Below, one piece after another: positions 40,200 to 49,247 of a stretch of 64,000 nt of DNA. Location of the stretch: the NCBI GenBank assembly GCA_965220955.1, contig CBDCRK010000035.1:124001-188000 (forward strand). The letters are read 5' to 3'. The notes below the pieces were generated by a model. That model was not told where the DNA came from, did not search any database, and saw only the letters and a list, made by a program, of their open reading frames with translations. Numbering within the stretch: position 1 is the stretch's first letter; every line of letters begins with the position of its first letter. Made by a program: the position numbers and the translations under genes. This DNA comes from CBDCRK01 sp965220955 (lineage in GTDB: Bacteria > Desulfobacterota > Binatia > Bin18 > CBDCRK01).

Positions 40200-41024
40200 A
40201 TGGAATGGATCGATGACTTGCAAAGAAAAGTCATACTTTCAGGACCTCCCCAGCGCATTGTCTCGTTGGTCCCAAGTATTACCGAAACCCTATTTGTTCT
40301 AGGACTACGCGAAAGTATTGTTGGGGTCACCCGTTATTGCACCCATCCTCCTGAGGAGGTCAAACAAGTGGAGAAAGTGGGAGGAACAAAAAACCCCGAT
40401 ATAGAAAAAATCCTTGCCCTGCAACCTGATTTGCTTGTTGTCAATGCTGAGGAGAATCGTAAGGAAGATTTTGCTCGGCTTGTTGAAGAAGGGGTGACAG
40501 TTTATGCTACTCTTCCCCGCACAGTAGAGGAAGGCATCTTGATGATCGGGCGACTTGGAGGGGTAGTTGGGGCAGGCGAGGCCGCACAGCAAATGGTGAA
40601 CTCATTACTGCAAATCCATCGCGAAGTCACCCTTAGTGTTGAACAGGAGAGGCGGCTTAAGGTGTTCTGCCCGATCTGGCGCAAGCCCTGGATGTCTTTT
40701 AACCAGGAGACCTATGTTGACAATGTGCTCTGGTGTTGTGGGGGGGAAAACATCCTGCGGCACAAGCCAGAACGCTTTTTCCCTATCACATTAAATAAGG
40801 TGGCCGAACTTTCTCCTGAAGTGATCCTTCTGCCTGACGAGCCTTATCCCTTCTCTTCCAAGCATGTGCGTAATTTAAAGCCCCTGTCCGACACTCCAGC
40901 AGGCCGGGGTGGGCACATCTACTGTATGGATGGTAAAGCGCTGAGCTGGTACGGCCCGCGCCTGGGTGAGGGATTAAGGCATATTCACTGGATCTTTTCT
41001 CAGGTCAGGGCTGCTGAAGAGTAA
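40200..41024 (+). CDS. BtuF/TroA-like helical-backbone metal-receptor protein without signal peptide
   Basis: A 274-residue protein with the two-lobed fold of class III ABC substrate-binding proteins: PQRIVSLVPSITETLFVLGL near residue 21 and PDLLVVNAEENRKEDFARL near residue 81 are the BtuF/FhuD pattern. No signal peptide or lipobox is present; the protein starts MEWIDDLQRK, which argues for a cytoplasmic form. No permease (BtuC) or ATPase (BtuD) gene follows. Position after a B12-dependent mutase suggests corrinoid binding, delivery or scavenging, which is inference from context. Confidence 0.8.
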   Translation: MEWIDDLQRKVILSGPPQRIVSLVPSITETLFVLGLRESIVGVTRYCTHPPEEVKQVEKVGGTKNPDIEKILALQPDLLVVNAEENRKEDFARLVEEGVTVYATLPRTVEEGILMIGRLGGVVGAGEAAQQMVNSLLQIHREVTLSVEQERRLKVFCPIWRKPWMSFNQETYVDNVLWCCGGENILRHKPERFFPITLNKVAELSPEVILLPDEPYPFSSKHVRNLKPLSDTPAGRGGHIYCMDGKALSWYGPRLGEGLRHIHWIFSQVRAAEE

Positions 41025-41029
41025 ACAGA

Positions 41030-41055
41030 TAGGGGCGTATGATCATACGCCCCTA
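41030..41055. repeat. perfect 26-bp palindrome of the GTAGGGGCG family
   Basis: Exact palindrome centred on GATC (TAGGGGCGTATGA and its reverse complement), six bases after the BtuF-like stop and 45 before the end of the convergent oxidoreductase gene. It looks like a collapsed member of the extragenic repeat family seen at 31298, 49575 and 63475 and may serve as a shared terminator. Confidence 0.75.
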
Positions 41056-41100
41056 CAATGCTTGTATCAACGTACAAAGCTCAGGCAACGGAGGACAGGT

Positions 41101-42393
41101 CTACCAGTGGGAGGTATCTACCACGGGGTCCCGTTTTCCAGTTGCAGGAAGCGCCCGTGTGCCTGGGTCTTTTTCATAAGGGCCGGTCAGGTCCAGCTCA
41201 TGGGCCATATCGCGCATGGCTGGCAGGACCTCCTCTCCCAGCAGCCGTAGGCAGGTCTTGCGATCCTCAAAGCTCATTGGACCATGGTGATACCAGACAC
41301 CAAAGATACCAGGTCGGAGAGTTTCCAGAATACGCCGAATCTTAGGTAGGACGGTTTTCGGAGTACCGGTGATAATCAGCCCGCTATCCTGGGAAGATTG
41401 ATAGTTCTTGCCTATATTGCGTTTTACTTCCTCAACATCTATTTTTCCCGGCGTGTAATGGATGATTTCCGCCCCAGTCCTGGGGTCGGTGAATGCCTTA
41501 GCCAGGCGTTTGGTTGCCTCCTTGGAATTATAGCCGGGAGGGAACATCCATTCGGCACGGGCAAACGAGCCAAAACCGCCGCCGTGCACAAACCCTTTGC
41601 CCAGTTCCTGTGCCTTCTCTTCAGTCTCGGCCACAAACACGTTCTGCAGGAAGCCGAAATTCTCTGGTCCGGCCTGATAACCTTCCTGCTCGGCTACGTC
41701 GGCATAGAGATTCGCCATCTCTACGGTTGGTTCGAGATTTGTACATAAAGCCACATAGGGGTAGCGGTGCTTAGCGCTCCAGATCACCGTTTCCGGACTG
41801 ATAAGACCCGGAATCCACATGGGCGGATGCGGCTTCTGAACCGGCAACACCCAAGGGTTCACATGCCGATAGTGGTAATGCTGGCCCTCGTAACGCCAGG
41901 GGCCCTGCTCCGTCCATGCTTTGATAATGAAATCGTGGGCTTCGTTAAAGCGTTCACGATTATGGGCTGGGCTGATATTGTTGGCCAGCTGCTCGCTACC
42001 CGCTCCGCGCACCCAGCCTGGCACCAACCGGCCGCCGGATACCATGTCGATCATGGCTAGCTCCTCGGCCAGCCTTAGGGGATCAGCCACTGGCAGCGGG
42101 TTGCCCAGCAGCACAATCTTCACCTTCTTGGTGATGCGAGCCAGAATCGCGGCCTCAACATCCATCACTGACCCCATGCAAAATGGGGTCTGGTGGTGTT
42201 CGTTAAGCATCACGCCATCAAATCCTAGCTCTTCGGCATAGATTCTTTCATCCAGATACTCATTGAGCAGCTGGCTACCTTTCTGAGCATCGAAGAGTTT
42301 ATTCGGTAGACCAAAATAGCTGCTGCCATTTTCGATAATGTCGTCATCCGAAACATGAATATAGGCGCGTTCTGAGAAAGACATAATATGCAT
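41101..42393 (-). CDS. luciferase-like (LLM class) flavin-dependent oxidoreductase
   Basis: A 430-residue TIM-barrel monooxygenase of the bacterial luciferase superfamily, FMN- or F420-dependent. The order fits: GVMLNEHHQTPFCMG near residue 59, KVKIVLLGNPLPV near residue 88, GGRLVPGWVRGAG near residue 116, a PHPPMWIPGLISPETV segment near residue 180. The start at 42393 (MHIMSFSERAYIHV) has AAGGAGGG upstream; longer in-frame starts reach into the neighbour. It closely resembles the next gene upstream, so a tandem duplication is likely. Substrate is unknown; relatives oxidise alkanes, nitrilotriacetate or terpenoids. Confidence 0.87.
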   Translation of the reverse strand: MHIMSFSERAYIHVSDDDIIENGSSYFGLPNKLFDAQKGSQLLNEYLDERIYAEELGFDGVMLNEHHQTPFCMGSVMDVEAAILARITKKVKIVLLGNPLPVADPLRLAEELAMIDMVSGGRLVPGWVRGAGSEQLANNISPAHNRERFNEAHDFIIKAWTEQGPWRYEGQHYHYRHVNPWVLPVQKPHPPMWIPGLISPETVIWSAKHRYPYVALCTNLEPTVEMANLYADVAEQEGYQAGPENFGFLQNVFVAETEEKAQELGKGFVHGGGFGSFARAEWMFPPGYNSKEATKRLAKAFTDPRTGAEIIHYTPGKIDVEEVKRNIGKNYQSSQDSGLIITGTPKTVLPKIRRILETLRPGIFGVWYHHGPMSFEDRKTCLRLLGEEVLPAMRDMAHELDLTGPYEKDPGTRALPATGKRDPVVDTSHW

Positions 42394-42472
42394 AAACAAT
42401 CCCTCCTTTCTTTCCTTAGATATGTTAAGAGACTTTGCCTCTAATCTATCAGTTCCTAAGACATCTACAAGC

Positions 42473-43786
42473 TCAGGACGGAAGAGCTGAGGCATCTGAC
42501 ACGGGTTCCCATACACCCGAGGGTGGCAGAGGCCGTGAGCCTGGCTGGCGCTCATAAGGGTCTATGAGGCCCAGCTCTTTGCCCATCTCGCGCACTGCTG
42601 GCAGGACCTCCTGTCCAATAAGGCGCATGCTGTTCAATGTCTCCTCGTGAGTCATGATGGGACTCGCCTCATGGTGCCAAAAGCCGAATATGCCAGGTCG
42701 CAGGACTTCAAGGATCGTACGGATCTTGGGGAGCACGCTCTGAGGTGTGCCCACAATCAGCTGCAGGTTCCTCTGCCTGGACTGGTAATCTTCCTCGTAG
42801 ATTCGCCGCTTAGCTTCGCTGACGTCAGCGTCCGGCCCGACCGCATCATTAAAGAATCTGAAAGCCTGGTCTCCAGAGTTCGGATCGGTAAACTGGCGCG
42901 CCATACGCTGGGTAGCTGCCTTAGAGTTATAGCCCGGTGGAAACGCCCACTCCGGACGGCCAAATGTGAGGCCGCCAAACATGAACGACTTGCCCAGCTC
43001 TTGTGCCTTCTCCTCAGTCTCGGCCACGAACACCTGCTGCAGATAGCCAAAATTCTCCGGCCCGGCCTGATAGCCTTCCTTTGCCGCAACATCAGCATAG
43101 ATGTTCCACATTTCGACGGTTGGCTCCAAAAAGGTCGAAAGCGCCACATACGGATAGCGGTGCTTGGCGCACCAGATAAGGGTCTCCGGGCTTACAACGC
43201 CAGGGATCCAGATAGGAGGATGGGGCTTCTGAATCGGCAGCGCCCAGGGATTCACATGGCGGTAATGAAAGTGTTTGCCTTCGTAGCGCCAGGGACCCGG
43301 GGTTGTCCAGGCCTTGACAATAACATCATGGGCCTCGTTAAAAAGCTCACGGTTAAAGGCAGGATTGGCGTTGTTGGCGAGCTGCTCGGTGCCAGCACCC
43401 CGCACCCAGCCCGGCACCAGCCGCCCGCCAGAGATCATATCAATTTCTGCCAGCTCCTCCGCCAGCCTTAAGGGATTGTTGATGGTTGGCAGGGGGTTAC
43501 CCAACAGAATAATCTTGACTCGCTTGGTAATACGGGCCAGGATGGCGGCCTCAACGTCCATCACCGCCCCCATGCAAAAAGGAGTGCCGTGATGCTCGTT
43601 GAGCATGACCCCGTCAAAGCCCACCTCTTCGGCATAGACCTTCTCGTCAAGATAACGGTTGTAGAGTTCTCCACCTTTGACCGGATCAAAGAGAGTATTA
43701 GGCAGGCCCCACGAGCCGCCGTTTTTGATCATCTCATCCTCCGGTACATAGGGATAGGGACGTTCCGTAAAGTACATAATATGCAT
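42473..43786 (-). CDS. luciferase-like flavin-dependent oxidoreductase, paralogue
   Basis: A 437-residue protein similar along its whole length to the 41101-42393 product (shared GVMLNEHH, GNPLPT, GGRLVPGWVRGAG, PHPPIWIPGVVSPETL segments). AAAGGAGG precedes ATG 43786. It lies 80 bases upstream of its paralogue and 20 bases downstream of the alpha/beta hydrolase, all on the minus strand: a three-gene operon. The pair differs mainly in the central variable region, which lines the substrate pocket in this family, so they may act on different substrates or form a heteromer. Confidence 0.87.
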   Translation of the reverse strand: MHIMYFTERPYPYVPEDEMIKNGGSWGLPNTLFDPVKGGELYNRYLDEKVYAEEVGFDGVMLNEHHGTPFCMGAVMDVEAAILARITKRVKIILLGNPLPTINNPLRLAEELAEIDMISGGRLVPGWVRGAGTEQLANNANPAFNRELFNEAHDVIVKAWTTPGPWRYEGKHFHYRHVNPWALPIQKPHPPIWIPGVVSPETLIWCAKHRYPYVALSTFLEPTVEMWNIYADVAAKEGYQAGPENFGYLQQVFVAETEEKAQELGKSFMFGGLTFGRPEWAFPPGYNSKAATQRMARQFTDPNSGDQAFRFFNDAVGPDADVSEAKRRIYEEDYQSRQRNLQLIVGTPQSVLPKIRTILEVLRPGIFGFWHHEASPIMTHEETLNSMRLIGQEVLPAVREMGKELGLIDPYERQPGSRPLPPSGVWEPVSDASALPS

Positions 43787-43805
43787 AAAATTCCTCCTTT
43801 GGTTT

Positions 43806-44603
43806 CTATGCCAGGAAGCTTTGCACCCGGTCAATAAATTCTTGCGACTTTTCGATCTCTGGCCTATGGCCACATCCCTCGAATACTGCTAGCTCAGAAC
43901 CTACAATGGATCTATTATAGACCTGGGCAGCACTGACAGGAACAATCTTATCTTCTTTGCCCCAGATCACAAGCGTGGGCAGACCACTAACTCCCTCAAG
44001 CAGCGGACCCAGGCTAACGTTGTACATGTAGGGTTGCCAGGCAATGCGAGCAACCTCAGCCCGGGCGTCTTCCCAGGCTTCGAACTGTTCGGGAGTTGTC
44101 TCTCCACCATACAAAGAAGCAAATTCTGGCGTGTTAGCCGCATCATGCACGCTCGCGTCTACATAGGCCCGTGAGGTTACGAGGAACGTGTCCATAATAT
44201 CGCCCTCTGGGGGGCGAATACCAGTTGGGGCAACAAGCACCATGCGGCGGAATTGCTGGGCATTATTAACCGCCATCTCGGCCGCAATCCACCCTCCCAA
44301 CGAGAAGCCGATAACATCGATTGGACAAAGCCCTCTTTCCTGTAGCATACGCGAATAGCAACAGGCCAGATCCCTTACGTTATTGACCCATTCAATTCTT
44401 GGCGACCTGCCAAAGTTAGGGTGAAGCGGAATATGCAGCGTATGATTCTGTGCCAGCGCCGAATGCCAGCGCAACCAGCCTGGATGTCCCATCTCCCCAT
44501 GCAGCACTAACAATGGCCTGCCAGTTCCGCCCTTGATAAATACGAGATCGGCACCCGCAACGCGCACCGTCCCTTCTGTACATTCTTGTGAGTTGCCTGC
44601 CAT
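43806..44603 (-). CDS. alpha/beta hydrolase
   Basis: A 265-residue alpha/beta-hydrolase-fold enzyme: LLVLHGEMGHPGW (HG oxyanion motif) near residue 31, nucleophile Ser in DVIGFSLGGWIAAEM near residue 100, acid Asp in VIWGKEDKIVP near residue 213 and His in GCGHRPEIE near residue 245. No signal peptide. First gene of the minus-strand operon with the two luciferase-like oxidoreductases; in such contexts it often opens lactones or hydrolyses esters formed by a Baeyer-Villiger-type monooxygenase. That role is inference. Confidence 0.85.
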   Translation of the reverse strand: MAGNSQECTEGTVRVAGADLVFIKGGTGRPLLVLHGEMGHPGWLRWHSALAQNHTLHIPLHPNFGRSPRIEWVNNVRDLACCYSRMLQERGLCPIDVIGFSLGGWIAAEMAVNNAQQFRRMVLVAPTGIRPPEGDIMDTFLVTSRAYVDASVHDAANTPEFASLYGGETTPEQFEAWEDARAEVARIAWQPYMYNVSLGPLLEGVSGLPTLVIWGKEDKIVPVSAAQVYNRSIVGSELAVFEGCGHRPEIEKSQEFIDRVQSFLA

Positions 44604-44870
44604 TCTAATAAACTCCTTTCAATAGACTGCTCAGCAGACTCCCTTTATCATATCCTGTCTGCTTGGTTGCATTTTTGGCCTAATCAGTCAACCTTGTCAA
44701 GCGCTACGCCGACGCCAGGCGACTGTAGAGTTGTTATGTAGCATAGTGTAAGGAGGAGAATAAGAAAGCTGTATTTTGCCTGATGACTCAACACTTATAC
44801 TTATGGTATATCGCTAGCTGTTTCCTTAAGAATAAGCAGGCCTTTGGCAATAGAAAAGGAGGATTGAGCC

Positions 44871-46331
44871 ATGGCACAGACGCAAGAGTATTTGGTGAGC
44901 TGTGGAACGGAAAAGATTTTCGCCCGGTTACCCGTGGACCGTACGCGCATTGCCCCAGGTCCACCGCCCTCACTACCGGCACTGGCTGACTCGGCTAAAG
45001 CCTTTCGTGACGCCTTGGCCAATCCGGTGGGCATGCCGCCCCTAGAAAAACTGGTAAAAAAAGGCGCCAAGGTAACCATTGGTATTCAGGACGGTCGTTC
45101 CACCCATTATTCACCGGAGGATGAGGATCTGCGCATCTTAGGTCTTCCCATTCTCATGGGCCTCCTGGAACAATATGGGGTCGATCCTGCCGATATCCGC
45201 GTCATTGTAGCCAACGCGCTACATCGTAAGTGGACGCGCAAAGAGCTAACTCATATTCTTGGTCCCAGGCTTCCCTACACGCTAGGCGGGCGACTTTCCT
45301 GTCTGGATGCTACAGACCCCGAGCAGTTTATACCCCTAGGCATGACTAGAAGGGGCATGGAAGTAATGGTGCATCGCTCGGTAGTAGAATCAGACCTTTT
45401 TATCTTTCTCTCTGCTCCGCAGGGATTTTTTGCCGGGGGGTGGAAGTCGATCCTGGTGGGCATGAGCAACTGGGAGTCGATCCGTTACCACCACCGCCCC
45501 TGGCCATTTGCCGCCGGGCACTCGGTACATGATCCCAAAAACAGCTCTTTTCACAAACTCCTTAACGAAATGGGCCAACTTGTAGACGCTGAACTAGCAC
45601 GCCGGGGTCATCCCCCGATTTTAAAAGTTGAGGGTATCCTCACCACCAGCAAACCTCAGAAGTTCGCCGCGATTGATGCCGGCCTCATTGTACCGGTGCG
45701 AGAGATGCACCTTGATATGCTCATCTCAGAGCTGGTAACCGACGTAGAAGGACAGACCGATGTCTTGCTTATGGGTATGACTGATGGAGATGGCTACTCG
45801 CGGCTTTCTATCTTTAATCCCATCCACTGCCGTAACAAAGCCCTCTCGGCCCTGTTTAACTCCTATCATGAGAATGCTCTGGTACGGAAAGACGGGATTA
45901 TGATTGTAGCCAACCCGTTTGAGCCCAAGTTTAGCCTGCTCAACCATCCCTCTTATCACGTCCTCTACAACGATGTGCTGCCCCATATGAAAGACCCGGT
46001 AGAAGTATGGGATACCTACTCCGAAGAGTATGCGCATCGGCCGGAGTTTCTCCACCAATACCGCAACGGCTTTGCCTTCCATGGTGCCCACCCCTGTATT
46101 CTCTATGGTCAGGGGCTCTATACCCTCAATCACCTGAGCGGAGTCTTTGCTGCGGGTGTTTCTAAGGAGAATGAGGAAGTGGCCAGGCGAATGGGATTCG
46201 AGCCCTTCCCCACAATTGAGGCAGCGCTGGCCGAGGTGGAGGCAAGGTTGGGGAGAAGTTGTACCATTACCTACCATCCACACTTAGATCAGCAGCACTA
46301 TTTCACACGGGTACATGTGAACGGGACGTAG
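44871..46331 (+). CDS. LarA-like (nickel-dependent lactate racemase domain) protein
   Basis: A 486-residue protein with the LarA N-terminal domain pattern: VTIGIQDGRSTHYSPED near residue 64 (in LarA a DxTRxxP-type segment), ANALHRKWTRKELTHILG near residue 117 with the conserved His, and GGWKSILVGMSN near residue 189 matching the GGxKxxLPG segment that carries the lysine binding the nickel-pincer cofactor. The family also includes malate and other 2-hydroxyacid racemases/epimerases. The cofactor genes larB, larC, larE are not in the window. AAAGGAGG precedes the start. Divergent from the hydrolase-oxidoreductase operon across 267 bases. Confidence 0.8.
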   Translation: MAQTQEYLVSCGTEKIFARLPVDRTRIAPGPPPSLPALADSAKAFRDALANPVGMPPLEKLVKKGAKVTIGIQDGRSTHYSPEDEDLRILGLPILMGLLEQYGVDPADIRVIVANALHRKWTRKELTHILGPRLPYTLGGRLSCLDATDPEQFIPLGMTRRGMEVMVHRSVVESDLFIFLSAPQGFFAGGWKSILVGMSNWESIRYHHRPWPFAAGHSVHDPKNSSFHKLLNEMGQLVDAELARRGHPPILKVEGILTTSKPQKFAAIDAGLIVPVREMHLDMLISELVTDVEGQTDVLLMGMTDGDGYSRLSIFNPIHCRNKALSALFNSYHENALVRKDGIMIVANPFEPKFSLLNHPSYHVLYNDVLPHMKDPVEVWDTYSEEYAHRPEFLHQYRNGFAFHGAHPCILYGQGLYTLNHLSGVFAAGVSKENEEVARRMGFEPFPTIEAALAEVEARLGRSCTITYHPHLDQQHYFTRVHVNGT

Positions 46332-46546
46332 GTGGACATATCGGCGACTCTGTGGAGGGGACATTTCCCGGGGCTTTCCCGCTGTGTCTTGCGGGCAGGA
46401 AAGGGTTGAGAACCGCCACGAGCGGCGGCGGGAGCCTCGGGCCGCTTAATTGCATTTGTGAGGGAGAAGGGGTTAGACTCCACAACTTGGGCTCCGCAAC
46501 TTGACATCAAAGGAGCAGAACCATTCCATCAGCCCGTGAGATAGAG

Positions 46547-46575
46547 TTGAGCGCGGTTGGGGACTTGCTTACAAT
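46547..46575 (+). promoter_or_regulatory. probable promoter of the ExbD-like gene
   Basis: TTGAGC (46547-46552), a 17-base spacer and TACAAT (46570-46575), followed by AAAGGAGG and ATG at 46603. Confidence 0.4.
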
Positions 46576-46602
46576 CGTGTTCGGGACAAAAGGAGGTATC
46601 TT

Positions 46603-46935
46603 ATGAAAGCTTCCCGGTGGTTGCTCGCTGCCGGCGCACTCTGTCATGACGGCTGTAGTGCTCACAGTGAAGGAGGCGACCAGGTTTCTTTCTCCAAGCC
46701 CCGCCAGATTGTTGTCACTGTCACCCAGAGTAATGAGATCTTTGTTAACAATAGCCCCACGACTATAGCCGACCTTGAGGCGGTGCTGCGGGAGATGGTG
46801 GCCCCGGACCCAGAGATTCCTGTGATCCTGGAAGGTGATCGTGACGTGATCTTAGGTCGGGCTGTACGTATACTTTCTGCCGCCCAGAGAGCTGGTGCTA
46901 TGCAGATAGCGATTGCACCTGAATTGTTGATCTAG
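46603..46935 (+). CDS. ExbD/TolR-like periplasmic domain lacking the usual membrane anchor
   Basis: A 110-residue protein whose residues 35-108 resemble the periplasmic domain of ExbD/TolR: VVTVTQSNEIFVNN, then ADLEAVLREMVAPDPEIPVIL, then AVRILSAAQRAGAMQIAIAPE. Normal ExbD/TolR begins with a membrane helix carrying an essential Asp; here the first 25 residues (MKASRWLLAAGALCHDGCSA) are a short hydrophobic/Cys-containing segment more like a signal peptide. A good ribosome-binding site and promoter argue that it is expressed. No exbB/tolQ partner is present. Either an N-terminally rebuilt fragment or an exported stand-alone domain. Confidence 0.55.
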   Translation: MKASRWLLAAGALCHDGCSAHSEGGDQVSFSKPRQIVVTVTQSNEIFVNNSPTTIADLEAVLREMVAPDPEIPVILEGDRDVILGRAVRILSAAQRAGAMQIAIAPELLI

Positions 46936-47027
46936 GCTAAGCGTGGCAAGATAGACCGTACTCGCACGTAAGTATCCACCACCGATTGTCTCGTAGACCT
47001 GCTCTGTGGGGTTTCGCTGCATCTGTA

Positions 47028-47053
47028 CGACAAAATCCAATTGGATTTTGTCG
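47028..47053. repeat. perfect 26-bp palindrome without a loop
   Basis: CGACAAAATCCAA followed directly by its reverse complement. It lies between the ExbD-like gene and the 3' end of the amidase pseudogene. No T-run beyond the one inside the palindrome. Confidence 0.85.
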
Positions 47054-47056
47054 ATG

Positions 47057-48490
47057 TCACGCTTCGCTAACGGCTGCGGCGATTGGCGGCCAACGATCCA
47101 CCCGCGAGTCAGCCTCTTCGAGTTGTGCGCCAACTCTTAGTAGCACGTCTTCACGTCCATATGCGGCGACGACTTGAACGCCGACCGGAAGCCCTTGGTG
47201 TGTCCAGTGAAGAGGGAGCGAGAGAGCCGGTTGCCCCGTTAAGCTAAACGGAAAAGGGAACACGCCCGAATCTGCGGCGCCCCCGTTCTGGCCCAGTGAC
47301 CACGCGGGCTGCCGTAGGGTTGGGGTGATCAGCAGGTCGTAACCTCCATCCCACCAGTCGGGGATGGGGCGCGTCTCGGCCGCAATGGTCCAAGAGGCTT
47401 CCGCAAACTCTAGAGCCGAATAGGACAACCCGCACTCAGCTTCCTTCCACAAACGGGCGGCCAAGTCATGCACGGTGAGCGTGCGCCCTACGCATTTCGC
47501 CAGCCACTGACGCTGGGCGGCACGCCACACTGAGCCCACCACCGTAAGAGAAGGAAAGATCCGTTCAAACAGGCGGTCGAGGGCCTGAGGATGGGACTCC
47601 TCAACGGAGTGTCCGAGATCCTCCAACAGTCGTCCCGTCCGCTCGACCGCAGCTACACATTCGGGATCGACCTCAAAGTGCGCCATTGGGTCATTCAGCA
47701 TCAGACCTACCCTGAGCTGGCCCGTTGGCGCTAATCTCTGCGGTGTAGGGTCGGCTGGGCAGCGGAGCCATGAACATATCGCCGGGCCGGTTTCCCACAA
47801 CTGCGTCGAGGATGCCTGCGAGGTCGCGCAACGTGCGGGCCAGCACAAAGTCGACCCAGATCTCGCTCAAGTCGGGCAAGCCGCTGCCCATCGTTTCGTG
47901 GGACAGTCTGCCTCGTGAGGGCTTAAGGGTCGCAACTCCGCAGCACGCCGCTGGATAGCGAAGCGAGCCCCCGCCATCGCCTCCATGTGCGACAGGGGCG
48001 AGCCCTGCGGCGACTGCTGCCGCCGAGCCCCCGCTAGACCCCCAGCCGTGCGGGTCAACTCCCATGGGTTACGGGTCGGACCGAAGGCTTCCGGCTCCGT
48101 GGTAATCCCGCTTGATAGCTCAGGAACGTTCGTCTTGCCGATGAAGATAAACCCGGCACGCCGAAAACGTGAGGCGAGCCAGGTGTCATGCCTTGATCTC
48201 CACCCTACTTCCTTCAGGACGCGTGTGCCGACGTAGTACGGGGCTTCTGCTACTTCCAGTACTGCGTCTTTGAGGAGAAGGGGAACTCCCCAGAACGGGG
48301 CGTTGGGCGGTGATTGGCGGCCGGCCTGTGAGCGGGCCTCGTCGTACAGCGTGGTGATGACCGCGTTGATCGAGGGATTGATGCGCTCGATTCGCGCAAC
48401 CGCAGTCTCAATGAGCTCGAGAGGTGTAACCTGACGCTCACGGACCAGCCGTGCCTGACTGCTTGCGTCGAGTTTCCAGAGGTTGTCCAC
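47057..48490 (-). pseudogene. amidase (amidase signature family), two frameshifts
   Basis: Three successive minus-strand frames make up one amidase. 48490 to about 48045: MDNLWKLDASSQARLV..., with the catalytic Lys in PLLLKD and FGPTRNPWELTRTAGG. About 48045 to 47750: GSSGGSAAAVAAG (cis-Ser) and DGGGSLRYPA (nucleophile Ser). About 47745 to 47057: the C-terminal half (RVGLMLNDPMAHFEVDP...ALSLPLHWTHQGLPVGVQ). The shifts fall in a G/C run near 48040 and near 47748. Joined length about 470 residues, normal for the family, which hydrolyses amides through a Ser-cisSer-Lys triad. All three triad residues are preserved, so decay is recent or the shifts are sequencing errors. Confidence 0.85.
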
Positions 48491-49247
48491 TACGCTGTTG
48501 CCTCAGGAGTCTGTTCTAACACAAGAAAAATACTAGGTTGGGCATGGCATCTAACTTGAATCAGACAGTGGGTCTCCCATCTGCTAATCTCTCTTATCAA
48601 CAACCTGCCTCCCTCTTCTAGCCCTACGCCGTGGTGGTGTGGGGACTAGGCAAGGTGACCTTATCGGTTACCCGATTAGGCGGATGCCTCGTCGAGATTC
48701 GTCTGAATCAGTTCAATCGGATCGTGGAGGGCCGTCATGGTAATACGCCCGGCATAGTCAGTCGACTAACTAAGCATTATACAGCGAATCCTCATCTACT
48801 AGCAGGGAAGAGCGACCTCTGAGGTTACCCGATTCATCGACAGTATATTTTCTGAATATTTCATACAACAAGCCATGAACAAGCCATGATAAAAGGCTGA
48901 TCGTTTGGGGTACCATTCTCGCCTCGGTGGCGTGAGACTGATAGGGTAGGGGTTGGCTATGTCGTTTTTTCCTTGCTGGTTAGCCCTAGATAGTCCTCAG
49001 CAACGATTGTTGCCTCAGCAACGATCGTTGCCGACCCCCTATACTAAGGTGAGCAGTCCGCTGATGTTCCATCTTCAGTAGCCACCAGCGTCAAGACCTC
49101 TCTAGCCCGCACCGGCTTATATGTGATAGGTACAGGCAGTTTCTAACGTGAGGGAGGTTAAATTACTCTCTACACGGAGGCACGTGTAAATGAGGCGTAG
49201 AAGATCGTCACAAGCATGAATAGCGGTCTTTCAAGAAGGAGAAAACA
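48491..49247. other. long gene-poor region
   Basis: About 750 bases with no gene I can support. A plus-strand frame at 48631-48822 has no ribosome-binding site and no family resemblance. On the minus strand a piece around 48690-48750 (GRITMTALHDPIELIQTNLD) could be a remnant of a small antitoxin-like gene, but it is too short to name. A pair of 14-bp palindromes lies at 49000-49031. Confidence 0.4.
49000..49031. repeat. tandem palindromic sites, operator-like
   Basis: GCAACGATTGTTGC (49000-49013) and the perfect palindrome GCAACGATCGTTGC (49018-49031) are spaced 18 bases apart. Two helical-phase-spaced dyads of this size look like a repressor operator. They lie about 215 bases upstream of the CMD-family gene. 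Confidence 0.5.
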
